Both the position numbers and the translations under genes were made by a program. Source: JAWKUK01 sp041398605 (lineage in GTDB: Bacteria; Planctomycetota; UBA1135; GCA-002686595). Taken from it: 64,000 nt of DNA. The stretch lies in NCBI GenBank assembly GCA_041398605.1, contig JAWKUK010000015.1, forward strand, positions 140,679 to 204,678. The letters are read 5' to 3'. Of the stretch, positions 28,684-37,231 are shown piece by piece (position 1 is the first letter of the stretch; every line of letters starts with the position of its first letter). The notes beneath the pieces are model-generated. The model was not told where the DNA came from. It did not search any database and saw nothing but the letters and a program-made list of their open reading frames with translations.

Positions 28684-29039
28684 GCCTGGAACGGAACTTC
28701 CATCGCTATTTCGGCGCGATCGAGCGCGCGGGCGGCGTCGACCGCTGCTGGCTCTGTCGCCGCACGCCAGCCGCGGTGAAGGCGTTCTTCGGCTTCCACG
28801 AGGACGGGCATCCGATCGACGCGGAGCGCTACGGCATCGAAGACATCGTCCTCGAGCCGATGGACGTCATGAGCTACCTCGGCCCGCGCCCCGTATGCGC
28901 GGTGTGCCAGCTCAACATGGACGCGATCGGGCTCGCGGACGAGGGCGCGGTGCTCGCGGAGCTGCTGCGCCTCATGCGTGACCAGCGCGACCGACTGTGG
29001 CCGCCGGACGCGCCAGAACACAGCAGCGCTCCTGGTTGA
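28680..29039 (+). CDS. Small protein with two C-x-x-C pairs
   Basis: 119 residues from GTG 28680 (GTGA overlap with the ATPase stop). Two knuckles, RCWLCRR near residue 24 and VCAVCQLNM near residue 76, suggest a zinc ribbon-like metal site. The rest is helical, with a Pro-rich tail. No family recognised. Its coupling to the ATPase gene suggests a partner role. Confidence 0.65.
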   Translation: MSLERNFHRYFGAIERAGGVDRCWLCRRTPAAVKAFFGFHEDGHPIDAERYGIEDIVLEPMDVMSYLGPRPVCAVCQLNMDAIGLADEGAVLAELLRLMRDQRDRLWPPDAPEHSSAPG

Positions 29040-29060
29040 CGCTGGTATCCTCTCCAGGGC

Positions 29061-30908
29061 ATGGCCGACACACCGGAGATCCGCACCACCGCGACCCGCG
29101 CCCGCGAGGCGCGCCGCTGGCTGCAGCAGGCCAGCGAGTGGCTCGAGCTCCGGACGTTCGCCAAGTGGGTCGGCCTCGCGGCGATCATCGGCGTGGCGGC
29201 GGGCATCGCCGCGGTGGTCTTCCGTTGGATGATCACCAACGCGACGACGCACCTCTTTCGCGCCGCGACAGGCGTCGCGCACGACGGCGTCGCGGGCGTC
29301 CAAGGGCGCTGGTGGCTCGTGCTGTTCGTGCCTGCCGCAGGCGGCCTGTTGGTCGGCTGGCTGATCCAACGCTTCGCGCCCGAAGCCGAAGGCCACGGCA
29401 CCGACTCCGTCATCCGTGCGTATCACCGCATGAAGGGCGTCGTGCGCAGCCGCGTCATCGTCATGAAGTCGCTGACGAGCGCGCTGACGATCGGCACGGG
29501 CGGCTCGGCCGGTCAAGAGGGCCCGGTCGCACAGGTCGGCGCCGGCGTCGGCAGCTCCATCGCGACGGCGCTCGGCTTCAGCGACCGCGACCGGCGGCTC
29601 TTCTTGACCGCGGGCGGCTCGGCGGGCGTCGGCGCGATGTTCTGCTCGCCCCTCGGCGGGGCGCTGTTCATGCCGGAGGTGCTCTATCGCAAGCCCGAGT
29701 TCGAGGGCGAGGCGCTCGTGCCGTGCATCGTGGCGTCGACGGTCGCCTACGCGACGTTCGTCGCGATCTCGGGCGAACACCGCGCGGTGCACATCGACCC
29801 CGAACGCCTCGCCGCGCTGCAGTTCGGCGGCCTCAGCGAGATCATCCCGTACCTCGCGCTCGGCATCACCTGCGCGGTCTTCGGCTGGATCTACGTCAAG
29901 GTCTTCTACGGCGTCGAGGCGCTGTTCAAGCGCCTCGTGTCGATCCCGAAGTGGACGCGGCCAGGCATCGGCGGCTTGCTCGTCGGCGCGCTCGCGCTCG
30001 CGCTCGCGCCGATCACGGGCGACTTCGGCGTGCTGTTCGGCGGCTACCACCTGATGGAGGCGTCCGTCGCGAACCAGCTGACCGTCGGGACGGCGCTGCT
30101 GCTCGTCCTGGCAAAGATCGCGGCGACGTCCTTGACGATCTCGTCGGGCGGCTCGGGCGGCGTTTTCGCGCCGGCGCTGGCGATCGGCGCGCTCATCGGC
30201 GCCGCCGTCGGCCGCGCGGCCGAGGCGCTGATGCCGGGCCTCGACCTGCAGCCGGAGGCGTTTGCGCTCGTCGGCATGGGCGGCTTCTTCGCGGGCGTCG
30301 CGAAGGTGCCGATCGCGTCCGTTGTGATGGTGTCCGAGATGACGGGCAGCTATGCGCTGCTCGCGCCGCTGATGCTCGTCTCGGTCGTGCACGTGCTGCT
30401 GTCAGGCCGCTGGTCGCTGTACCAGGCGCAGGTCGGCTCACCGATCGACTCCCCCGCCCACACGGGCGAGTACGTCATCGACGTGCTGCAGAGCGTGCGC
30501 GTCTCGGACGTCGTCGACCCCGCGAAGTCGAGCGCGCGCCTCGTCAACGAGGACATCACGCTGCGCGCCGCGCTGAAGATCGTGTCCGAGAGCCACGAGA
30601 CGCACTTTCCGGTCGTCGACGACGACGAGCGCCTCGTCGGGATCTTCTCGCTGACGGACGTCCGGCGCATCTTCCTCGAGGACGGCATCGGGAACTTCGT
30701 CATCGTGCGCGACTTCATGCGCGAGCAGGTCGCGACCGTCCGCATGGATGACACCCTGCACGACGTCCTGCGCCTCTTCACGCGGCGCGCGGTCAGCGCG
30801 CTGCCTGTCGTCGATCCCGACGATCCCCGCAAGGTCATCGCGATGCTGCGGCGGAACGACATCGGCCGCGCGTACTCGGACCGCCTGAAGGCCCTCAAGG
30901 AGGGCTGA
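29061..30908 (+). CDS. ClC family chloride channel/antiporter with C-terminal CBS pair
   Basis: 615 residues. Multiple hydrophobic helices with the ClC selectivity sequences GTGGSAGQEGPVAQVG (contains the gating Glu of the GxEGP motif, suggesting H+/Cl- exchange), GGSAGVGAMFCSPLGGALF and SSGGSGGVFAPALAIGA. From about residue 470 two CBS domains follow (SDVVDPAKSSARLVNEDITL... and FMREQVATVRMDDTLHDVLR), which bind adenine nucleotides in relatives. Inner-membrane protein. Last gene of the operon starting at 26007; 21 bases after the preceding stop. Confidence 0.94.
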   Translation: MADTPEIRTTATRAREARRWLQQASEWLELRTFAKWVGLAAIIGVAAGIAAVVFRWMITNATTHLFRAATGVAHDGVAGVQGRWWLVLFVPAAGGLLVGWLIQRFAPEAEGHGTDSVIRAYHRMKGVVRSRVIVMKSLTSALTIGTGGSAGQEGPVAQVGAGVGSSIATALGFSDRDRRLFLTAGGSAGVGAMFCSPLGGALFMPEVLYRKPEFEGEALVPCIVASTVAYATFVAISGEHRAVHIDPERLAALQFGGLSEIIPYLALGITCAVFGWIYVKVFYGVEALFKRLVSIPKWTRPGIGGLLVGALALALAPITGDFGVLFGGYHLMEASVANQLTVGTALLLVLAKIAATSLTISSGGSGGVFAPALAIGALIGAAVGRAAEALMPGLDLQPEAFALVGMGGFFAGVAKVPIASVVMVSEMTGSYALLAPLMLVSVVHVLLSGRWSLYQAQVGSPIDSPAHTGEYVIDVLQSVRVSDVVDPAKSSARLVNEDITLRAALKIVSESHETHFPVVDDDERLVGIFSLTDVRRIFLEDGIGNFVIVRDFMREQVATVRMDDTLHDVLRLFTRRAVSALPVVDPDDPRKVIAMLRRNDIGRAYSDRLKALKEG

Positions 30909-31076
30909 GAGCGGGCTCGCGCAGCCCTGCGCAAATCGGACCCGATCGTCCGTTGACCTGCACGCTGGCGGCGCGCGTCCCAAGCCGCGATCACAGCGAA
31001 CCAAAGGGATGCACGACGCACCCCCGGAGCCTAGGATCTCTGCGACTTCCGGCCCCGTAGCCCCTCGATTGCACCC

Positions 31077-31487
31077 ATGTACGATCCCCGACTGGTCCAA
31101 CCTTTCCGCGACGAGCTGACCTCCATCGGCGTCAAGGAGCTGCTGACCGCCGATGACGTCGACGCTGCGCTCAAGCAGCCCGGCACGACGCTCGTGTTCG
31201 TGAACTCGGTCTGCGGCTGCGCCGCCGGCTCGGCCCGCCCTGGCCTGCGCCTCAGCATCATGGGCGAGAAGAAGCCTGCGCAGATCGTGACGGTCTTCGC
31301 GGGTATGGAGCGCGAGGCGACGCAGCGCGCCCGCGAGTACTTCCGCCCGTACCAGCCCAGCTCGCCGCAGATCGCCCTGATGAAGGACGGCCAGCTCGTC
31401 CACATGATCCAGCGCCACGAGATCGAAGGCAAACAAGCTGCGCAGGTCGCGGCGGTGCTGAACGCTGCGTACGAGCAGCACTGCTGA
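31077..31487 (+). CDS. BrxA/BrxB family bacilliredoxin
   Basis: 136 residues, full length for the family. The active site is VFVNSVCGCAAGSARPG with the C-G-C motif (Cys46, Cys48) typical of YphP/YqiW. In Bacillus these proteins remove bacillithiol from mixed disulfides; some Bacteroidetes and Planctomycetes have them too. Whether this organism makes bacillithiol cannot be told here. ATG at 31077. Isolated by 168 bases upstream and 124 bases downstream. Confidence 0.93.
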   Translation: MYDPRLVQPFRDELTSIGVKELLTADDVDAALKQPGTTLVFVNSVCGCAAGSARPGLRLSIMGEKKPAQIVTVFAGMEREATQRAREYFRPYQPSSPQIALMKDGQLVHMIQRHEIEGKQAAQVAAVLNAAYEQHC

Positions 31488-31520
31488 GCATTGTGGCGGC
31501 TGCTGCGAAGGGCGGCCCGC

Positions 31521-31580
31521 CGCCCGCCGCTCCTCCGCCCGCCGCTCCTCCGCCCGCCTCTCCTCCGCCCGCCGCTCCTC
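31521..31580. repeat. Four tandem copies of a 15-bp unit
   Basis: The unit CGCCCGCCGCTCCTC is present four times head-to-tail (31521-31535, 31536-31550, 31551-31565 with one change, 31566-31580). It lies between the bacilliredoxin gene and the next ORF, outside any gene I can support. Confidence 0.9.
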
Positions 31581-31611
31581 CGGGCGCCGCGCGCGCCGCG
31601 GACACCGCGCG

Positions 31612-32085
31612 ATGACGACCTTTGAGCCTTCCATCGATCCCCGGCGCTTGGCGCTGGCCCAAGAGCTCCTGCAAGAGGCGGTCTACCGCTCCAGGGGTGA
31701 ACAGGCCGGCGCCGCGCTCTTGCGCGCGCGACCGCCAGGCACGGCTGGTGTCGGCAACTGCGGGCTCGGTGAGAAGGCGGCGGTCGTCCTCGACCTCACG
31801 CCCCGCGCAGAGGTGGTGTACGCAGAGCTCTTCCCCGCGGGCCTCGACGCGGCTGCTGTCGCGAAGCTGGAGTCAGTGCTCGCCGCATGGGTCAAGCGCC
31901 AAGACGCGCTGGACCGGCGGCGCAATCACTTCCTGAAGGACTTCCGCAACACGCACGGCTACAACCGCGCGGTGTACGACGCGGCGCAGCTCGAGCTGTT
32001 CGAAGGCGGGCTCGAGCGGGTCAACGCGGACGCGCGCGAGGAGCTGGGCGCTGCGGCGTTGAACCTGCTGCAAGTCGTAGGCTGA
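31612..32085 (+). CDS. Protein of unknown function, 157 residues
   Basis: A soluble protein with no recognised domain. It has a Gly/Cys segment (GVGNCGLGEKAAVVLDLTPRAEVVY would be its central strand region) and a C-terminal long helix with a conserved-looking FRNTHGYNRAVYDAAQLELF. Start ATG at 31612, 31 bases after the 15-bp repeats; no in-frame alternative start upstream. Codon position bias is in line with neighbouring genes. Confidence 0.6.
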   Translation: MTTFEPSIDPRRLALAQELLQEAVYRSRGEQAGAALLRARPPGTAGVGNCGLGEKAAVVLDLTPRAEVVYAELFPAGLDAAAVAKLESVLAAWVKRQDALDRRRNHFLKDFRNTHGYNRAVYDAAQLELFEGGLERVNADAREELGAAALNLLQVVG

Positions 32086-32136
32086 GCCGCTGCCGCTGCC
32101 GCTGCCGCCGCGCGCGCGGCGCTGACCACAGGGCGA

Positions 32137-32256
32137 CTACACGCCGATCCAGAGGATCAGGAAGCAGAGCCCGAAGAGCACGATCTCGGGCAGAACGAGC
32201 GAACGGCCGCGGCGGCCACGAGCGATGTGGGAGGTGTGAAACACGGTGCTGGTCAT
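32137..32256 (-). CDS. Small membrane protein, 39 residues
   Basis: A short ORF on the minus strand from ATG 32256 to TAG 32137. The N-terminal half is basic (IARGRRGRSL), and the C-terminal half is a single hydrophobic helix (IVLFGLCFLILWIGV). This is the pattern of a bacterial single-span small membrane protein with cytosolic basic N-terminus. No ribosome-binding site is clear. It is convergent with the gene ending at 32085. Confidence 0.4.
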   Translation of the reverse strand: MTSTVFHTSHIARGRRGRSLVLPEIVLFGLCFLILWIGV

Positions 32257-32354
32257 GGAGACGCGGAATTCTGCCCGCCTCTGACGAGAAAGCACGTGAC
32301 GATGCGATCAAGTTTCGCTCATGTGCAACCTGTCGCATGCGCGTCTGCGCGCGC

Positions 32355-32630
32355 TCACTCTGAAGGCGGCGCGCTGTCCCCGCTTGCGACACGCTCATCG
32401 AGCGCCACCCACGGGCAGTGCCGGCATCCGTTGTTGCAACACGGGCGCTCCCAGAGCTTCGCGGCGGTCATCACCCAGAGGCCGCTCGCCGGGTCGATGT
32501 AGAACGCCGCTCCGTCCTCGATGGCGGCCTCATGGCGCGCGAGGATCGCACGGTATTGCGGGTGAGACGGAGAGAGCCGCGACCCGTGGGGTCGATGGAG
32601 GGCCTCGGGGAGCGGGGGGCGGCGCGACAT
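32355..32630 (-). CDS. DUF5522-like small Cys-rich protein
   Basis: 91 residues. The C-terminal part matches the pattern I recall for DUF5522: HPQYRAILARHEAAIEDGA, YIDPASGLWVMTAAKLWE and the Cys cluster CCNNGCRHCPW, which looks like a metal-binding site. Function is unknown. The family occurs widely in Bacteroidetes and Planctomycetes as small single-domain proteins. Start ATG at 32630. Confidence 0.75.
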   Translation of the reverse strand: MSRRPPLPEALHRPHGSRLSPSHPQYRAILARHEAAIEDGAAFYIDPASGLWVMTAAKLWERPCCNNGCRHCPWVALDERVASGDSAPPSE

Positions 32631-32807
32631 CGCTGCTCTCTATTTCGCCGATGAACCGGTCGAAGCCGCGAGAATCCCGAGGAACCCGGCGCCCGTCCGG
32701 GGACTTCCCACAGCAGTCACCCCAGCCGCACCCTCCGTCGAGCTATCCTCCTGGATGCCTCCTTCCGCGACGAAACGTCGCGTGACCACCCACCCGAGGG
32801 TCCCCGA

Positions 32808-33431
32808 ATGACCGTGAAGAGCGCCCACCCCGCCCACGCGCCCGTCCCGCCCTACACGCCCACGCATCCGATCCGCATCGTGACGGCTGCGTCGCTGTTC
32901 GACGGCCACGACGCAGCGATCAACGTGATGCGGCGCATCTTGCAAGGCTCGGGCGCCGAGGTGATCCACCTTGGGCACAACCGATCCGTGCGCGAGATCG
33001 TGGACTGCGCGATCCAAGAGGACGCGCAGGCGATCGCGATCACGTCCTACCAGGGCGGGCACGTCGAGTACTTCGAATACATGGTCCAGCTGCTGCGCGA
33101 GCGCGGCGCGCACATCAAGGTCTTCGGCGGCGGCGGCGGCACGATCTTGCCGACCGAGATCGAGCGCCTGCACGCAGCGGGCGTCGCGCGGATCTATTCG
33201 CCGGATGACGGCCGCGCGCTGGGCCTGCAGGGGATGATCAACGACCTCTTGCAGCGGTGCGACTACGCGGCGGGCCACGGCTCGGTCCAGCAGCACGTAG
33301 CGCGCCTGAGAGAGCGCGCGCCGGACGCAATCGCGTCGCTCGTGACGATCGGAGACGCGGCCGGACGGGCGAGCGCCCTCGCGCCGGCGCTCGCAGGGCT
33401 CCGACTCAGGTCATCCCGGTGCTGGGCGTGA
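32808..33431 (+). CDS. icmF 5' fragment: cobalamin-binding domain
   Basis: 207 residues up to a premature TGA. The first 190 are family-like: SLFDGHDAAINVMRR with the cobalt-ligating His34, then ITSYQGGHVEYFEYMVQLL and VFGGGGGTILPTEIERL. The last 11 residues are out of frame, because VIPVLGVTG of the next domain is encoded in another frame from about 33411. Part of the interrupted icmF. Confidence 0.8.
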   Translation: MTVKSAHPAHAPVPPYTPTHPIRIVTAASLFDGHDAAINVMRRILQGSGAEVIHLGHNRSVREIVDCAIQEDAQAIAITSYQGGHVEYFEYMVQLLRERGAHIKVFGGGGGTILPTEIERLHAAGVARIYSPDDGRALGLQGMINDLLQRCDYAAGHGSVQQHVARLRERAPDAIASLVTIGDAAGRASALAPALAGLRLRSSRCWA

Positions 33432-34588
33432 CGAGGCACAGGCGGCGCAGGCAAGTCGACCTCGTCGGCAGGCTCGTGCAGCGGTTCTTGGCGGACCACC
33501 CGGAGGGCACGCTCGCGATCCTCTCCGTTGACCCGTCGAAGCGCCGCACAGGCGGCGCGCGCCAACGGCGATCGGATCCGGATGAACGCGATCGACGACC
33601 CGCGTGTCTACATGCGCTCGTTGGCGACGCGCCAAGCGAACCTGGCGCTCTCGAAGCGTGCAGACCGCGATCGACGTTTGCAAGGCGGCGGCGTACGACC
33701 TGATCATCGTCGAGACGAAGCGGCATCGGCCAGTCGGACGCAGGATCGTCGACTGCTGCGACACGTGTCGCTCTATGTGATGACGTCCGAAGTACGGCGC
33801 GGCGACGCAGCTCGAGAAGATCGACATGCTCGACGCTGCGCGGACATCGTCGCGATCAATAAGTTCGACAAGCGCGGCTTTCGCTCGACGCGCTGCGCGA
33901 TGCGCAAGCAAGAGTGAAGCGCGCGCGGGGTCTCTTTGAGGCTCGTGACGAGGAGATAGGTCTATGGCACGATCGCGTCGCAGTTCAACGACCCGGGGAT
34001 GAACCGGCTCTATCTGGCGGTCATGGACGCGCTCATCGAGAAGACGAGCGCGGGCTTGAAGACGGGCTGCGACCTCGCGACCCGGTGACTCCGGCTGAAG
34101 CGCTACGTGATCCCGCCGGGCGCGTGCGTTACCTCGACGAGATCCGCGAGTCCGCGGCGCGTTATGACGTGGGCGCGGCAGCAAGCGTCGGTCGCGCGAC
34201 GCTGTTATCGAAGCTCTTTGGCGCGCTGCAAGCGCTGCGCAGGAGCCGCAGCGGACGCAGCGACGGCCAGCAGGTCCTGCCAGAGCCTCGGCGCAACCGA
34301 CCGACTCGCTGGCGGCTGCGGAGGTCCTCGCGCATTACTCCGAGCTGCGGGACCGCATGGATCACCGCGCGCAGGCGTTAAGGTAGCCGGCGGTGATCAT
34401 GCCGCTATTCAGGCGACACGTACGGCTACGACGTCCGCGGCAGACCCTGGAGCAGCCGTTGACGAGCCTGTCGCTGTCGGGCACGAAGATGCGCAAGGTG
34501 GCGCTGCCGCGGTATGTCGACTGGGGCGACATCCTCGCCTAGCCAGGAGAACATGCCGAGGTGAGTTCCGTTTACGCGGGAGTGTTCC

Positions 34589-36256
34589 TTGAGCGCCAGG
34601 GCGAGGACCCGGCGCGCATGTTCTCGGCGAGGGCGGCCCGGAGCGCACGAACCGGCGCTTTCCGCATCTCCTTGCGGAATGCCGGCAGCGCGCCTTTCAG
34701 CGGCGTTTGACTCGGTGACGCTCTACGGCGAAGACCCGGACCGGCGCCCGGACATCTACGGCAAGGTCGGGAACTCTGGCGTGTCCATCTGCACCGTGGA
34801 CGACGCGAAGAAGCTGTATAGCGGCTTCGACCTCGCGGACCCAAAGACCAGCGTCTCGATGACGATCAACGGCCCGGCGCCGATGATCTTGGCGTTCTTC
34901 ATGAACGCTGCGATCGACCAGCAGTGCGAGCGCTATATCCGCGAGCGCGGCCTCGAGGCCGAGGTCGAGAAGGTGCTGCGCGCAAAGTACGACGATCGGG
35001 GCCTCGCGCGGCCGGTCTATCACGGCGCGTCGGGCCCGGGCGACCTCCCCGAGGGCAACGACGGCTTGGGCCTGCTGCTGTTGGGCCTCTCCGGCGAGGA
35101 CGTGCTGCCGACCGAGGTCTATCAGTCGATCCGCGCGAGGACGCTCTCGGCGGTGCGCGGGACGGTCCAGGCCGACATCTTGAAGGAGGATCAGGCGCAG
35201 AACACCTGCATCTTCTCGACCGAGTTCGCGCTGCGCATGATGGGCGACATCCAGGAGTCGTTCGTGCGTCAGGACGTGCGCAACTTCTACTCGGTCTCGA
35301 TCAGCGGGTACCACATCGCCGAGGCGGGCGCGAACCCGATCTCGCAGCTGGCGTTCACGCTCGCGAACGGCTTCACATTCGTGGAGTACTACATCTCGCG
35401 CGGGATGCACGTCGACTCGTTCGCGCCGAACCTGTCGTTCTTCTTCTCGAACGGGACGGACCCGGAGTACACAGTGATCGGGCGGGTCGCGCGCCGCATT
35501 TGGGCGAAGGCGATGCGCGACAAGTACGGCGCGAACGACCGCAGTCAGAAGCTGAAGTACCACATCCAGACGTCGGGCCGTTCCCTGCACGCGCAGGAGA
35601 TCGCGTTCAACGACATCCGGACGACGCTGCAGGCCCTCTATGCGCTGTTCGACAACTGCAACAGCCTGCACACAAACGCGTACGATGAGGCGATCACGAC
35701 GCCGACCGAGGAGAGCGTGCGCCGCGCGCTGGCGATCCAGCTGATCATCGACAAGGAGCTGGGCCTCTCGCGCAACGAGAACCCGTGGCAGGGGTCGTTC
35801 ATCGTCGAGGAGCTGACGGACTTGGTCGAGGCGGCGGTGATGGCGGAGTTTCACTCGCTCTCGGAGCGCGGCGGCGTCCTGGGCGCGATGGAGCGCCAGT
35901 ACCAGCGCTCCAAGATCCAGGAGGAGTCGCTCCTGTACGAGTCGAAGAAGCACACGGGCGAGCTGCCGATCGTGGGCGTGAACACGTTCCTGTCGAACGA
36001 GGGGTCGCCGACGATCGTCCCGGCGGAGGTCATCCGTTCGGGCGAGGACGAGAAGGAGCGCGCGATCGCGAACCGCGAGGCGTTCCAGCGCCGCAATGCG
36101 GCGACAGCGCCTCTGGCCCTCGAGCGCCTGCAACGTGCCGCCCTCGCGGGCGAGAACACGTTCGACGCGCTCCTCGAGGTCTCGAAGGTCGCGTCCCTCG
36201 GCCAAATGTCCGCCGCGCTGTACAAGGTCGGCGGCCAATACCGCCGCAACATGTAA
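34589..36256 (+). CDS. icmF 3' fragment: acyl-CoA mutase barrel domain
   Basis: An uninterrupted frame whose family similarity begins near 34700 (AAFDSVTLYGEDPDRRPDIYG) and continues to the stop: NSGVSICTVDDAKKLYSGFD, VSMTINGPAPMILAFFMNAA, VSISGYHIAEAGANPISQLA, YHIQTSGRSLHAQEIAFND and a C-terminal SLGQMSAALYKVGGQYRRNM. The first 35 or so codons from 34589 are out of register with the family. Everything needed for substrate binding in the mutase half looks present. Confidence 0.8.
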   Translation: MSARARTRRACSRRGRPGAHEPALSASPCGMPAARLSAAFDSVTLYGEDPDRRPDIYGKVGNSGVSICTVDDAKKLYSGFDLADPKTSVSMTINGPAPMILAFFMNAAIDQQCERYIRERGLEAEVEKVLRAKYDDRGLARPVYHGASGPGDLPEGNDGLGLLLLGLSGEDVLPTEVYQSIRARTLSAVRGTVQADILKEDQAQNTCIFSTEFALRMMGDIQESFVRQDVRNFYSVSISGYHIAEAGANPISQLAFTLANGFTFVEYYISRGMHVDSFAPNLSFFFSNGTDPEYTVIGRVARRIWAKAMRDKYGANDRSQKLKYHIQTSGRSLHAQEIAFNDIRTTLQALYALFDNCNSLHTNAYDEAITTPTEESVRRALAIQLIIDKELGLSRNENPWQGSFIVEELTDLVEAAVMAEFHSLSERGGVLGAMERQYQRSKIQEESLLYESKKHTGELPIVGVNTFLSNEGSPTIVPAEVIRSGEDEKERAIANREAFQRRNAATAPLALERLQRAALAGENTFDALLEVSKVASLGQMSAALYKVGGQYRRNM

Positions 36257-36287
36257 CCGCGCGGGTCGAGGGCGACATCTAGGATGT

Positions 36288-36439
36288 CTGCGCCACAGAA
36301 CGCGGTTCGCAGAGTGGTGCTCCCGTGCGTTGGAGCAAGGCGCAGCAAGTTCCTCATAGCTTGATGCTTTTGGGACCTTGCTGCAACGCCGCTCCGGCGC
36401 GCGGGAGCGCCGCGATGCGAATCGCGTTCTGTGGCGCAG
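36288..36439. repeat. 152-bp imperfect palindrome (MITE-like element or long structured RNA)
   Basis: The outer arms pair over 24 bases (36288-36311 with 36416-36439) with one G-T wobble. Pairing resumes inward: 36319-36329 with 36398-36408, 36332-36336 with 36391-36395, 36342-36349 with 36377-36384 and 36351-36353 with 36373-36375, around an 18-base loop region. It lies between the convergent icmF and OMP genes. No obvious target-site duplication flanks it. Confidence 0.8.
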
Positions 36440-36499
36440 GCTCCTGGGGCCGCCCGATCACAAACACCGGATGCACTGGGCGCACCGGGTGATCGTGGG

Positions 36500-37168
36500 T
36501 CAGAACGACAGGCGGACCGAGACGCCGACCGAGTCGTCGTCCTCGATCTTCGTATAGGCCCCCGCGACGCTCAACGCGCCCAAGACGTGGACGCGCAGGC
36601 CGGCGTCGAAGCCCGTCGAGCTGTCATCGCTGTAAAAGCTGTCGTCCAGGTTGATCGCCAAGCCACGGCCAAAGAGCTCTAGGCCGAGCGCGTCCGTGTT
36701 CAGCAGCATCCAACGGCCGCCGACGCGGACCTGCGTGCCGTTCGAGCTCTCGTCCAGCGTGTCGCTGTCGATCTTGCTGAACAGCCACGCGACATCGCCC
36801 GTCAGGTCGAGCGCGTCCGTCACGCTGAAGTGCAGGCCGGCGCCCAAGCGCCAGATGTCCGTATCGATGTTGCCAATGTCGACCGAGAGGTTCTCGTAGT
36901 TCGCAAACAGGTTTACGATCCCGAGGACATCGAACGAGACCTCCGCGTAGTACGTGTCCGCCTCATCGTCGATGTTCTCGGTGTCAAGGCGCGTCGCCCC
37001 GACCTCGATGTAGCTGTACTTGAACGTGTCGCTGTCGAGCAGCCGCGGGGCGAGAGCGCCCGGGACCATGAGCGACGTCGTGGCCACGAGGTCGAGGTCC
37101 GCCACAGACGGCACGGGACCGACGGGGACGACCGAGAGGAGACTAGGGAGTAGCGCTGCGTGGAGCAT
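36500..37168 (-). CDS. Outer-membrane beta-barrel protein
   Basis: 222 residues. A signal peptide (MLHAALLPSLLSVVPVGPV) is followed by alternating hydrophobic/polar strands (YYAEVSFDVLGIVNLFANYE, LGAGLHFSVTDALDLTGDVA, VRVGGRWMLLNTDALGLELF) and a C-terminal aromatic residue in GVSVRLSF, the BAM recognition pattern. Eight or so strands would fit. It is the last gene of the multiheme cluster, 63 bases after the 25-heme cytochrome gene. Its role there (small porin, assembly factor or sensor) is unknown. Confidence 0.75.
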   Translation of the reverse strand: MLHAALLPSLLSVVPVGPVPSVADLDLVATTSLMVPGALAPRLLDSDTFKYSYIEVGATRLDTENIDDEADTYYAEVSFDVLGIVNLFANYENLSVDIGNIDTDIWRLGAGLHFSVTDALDLTGDVAWLFSKIDSDTLDESSNGTQVRVGGRWMLLNTDALGLELFGRGLAINLDDSFYSDDSSTGFDAGLRVHVLGALSVAGAYTKIEDDDSVGVSVRLSF

Positions 37169-37231
37169 GGGGGTCGGGGATTCTCTGGATCAGAACGGAG
37201 GATGGTCCAGAGATAGTAGCCCACACCCGCC

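Larger units (their letters stand above)
32808..36256 (+). pseudogene. icmF: Fused isobutyryl-CoA mutase icmF, interrupted by multiple small indels
   Basis: The region holds, in order, an N-terminal B12-binding domain, a central MeaI-type G-protein domain and a C-terminal mutase TIM-barrel, the architecture of IcmF. The ends are intact, but between about 33400 and 34700 the frame changes repeatedly. The P-loop bases (33435-33460) still spell GTGGAGKS if one extra A is removed near 33434. Separate frames spell LAILSVDPSKRRTGGA, RIRMNAIDDPRVYMRSLATR, CKAAAYDLIIVET, VAINKFDKRG, TIASQFNDPGMNRLYLAVMD and MRKVALPRYVDWGDIL. I count at least eight indels. The fragments are well conserved at amino-acid level, so the damage is recent, or is a local assembly error. 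Reaction if intact: interconversion of isobutyryl-CoA and n-butyryl-CoA using adenosylcobalamin. Confidence 0.88.

Noticed and set aside
33400..34700. Further selenocysteine or programmed frameshifting in icmF
   Set aside because: Frame changes are numerous and in both directions, and IcmF has no redox Cys at these sites.
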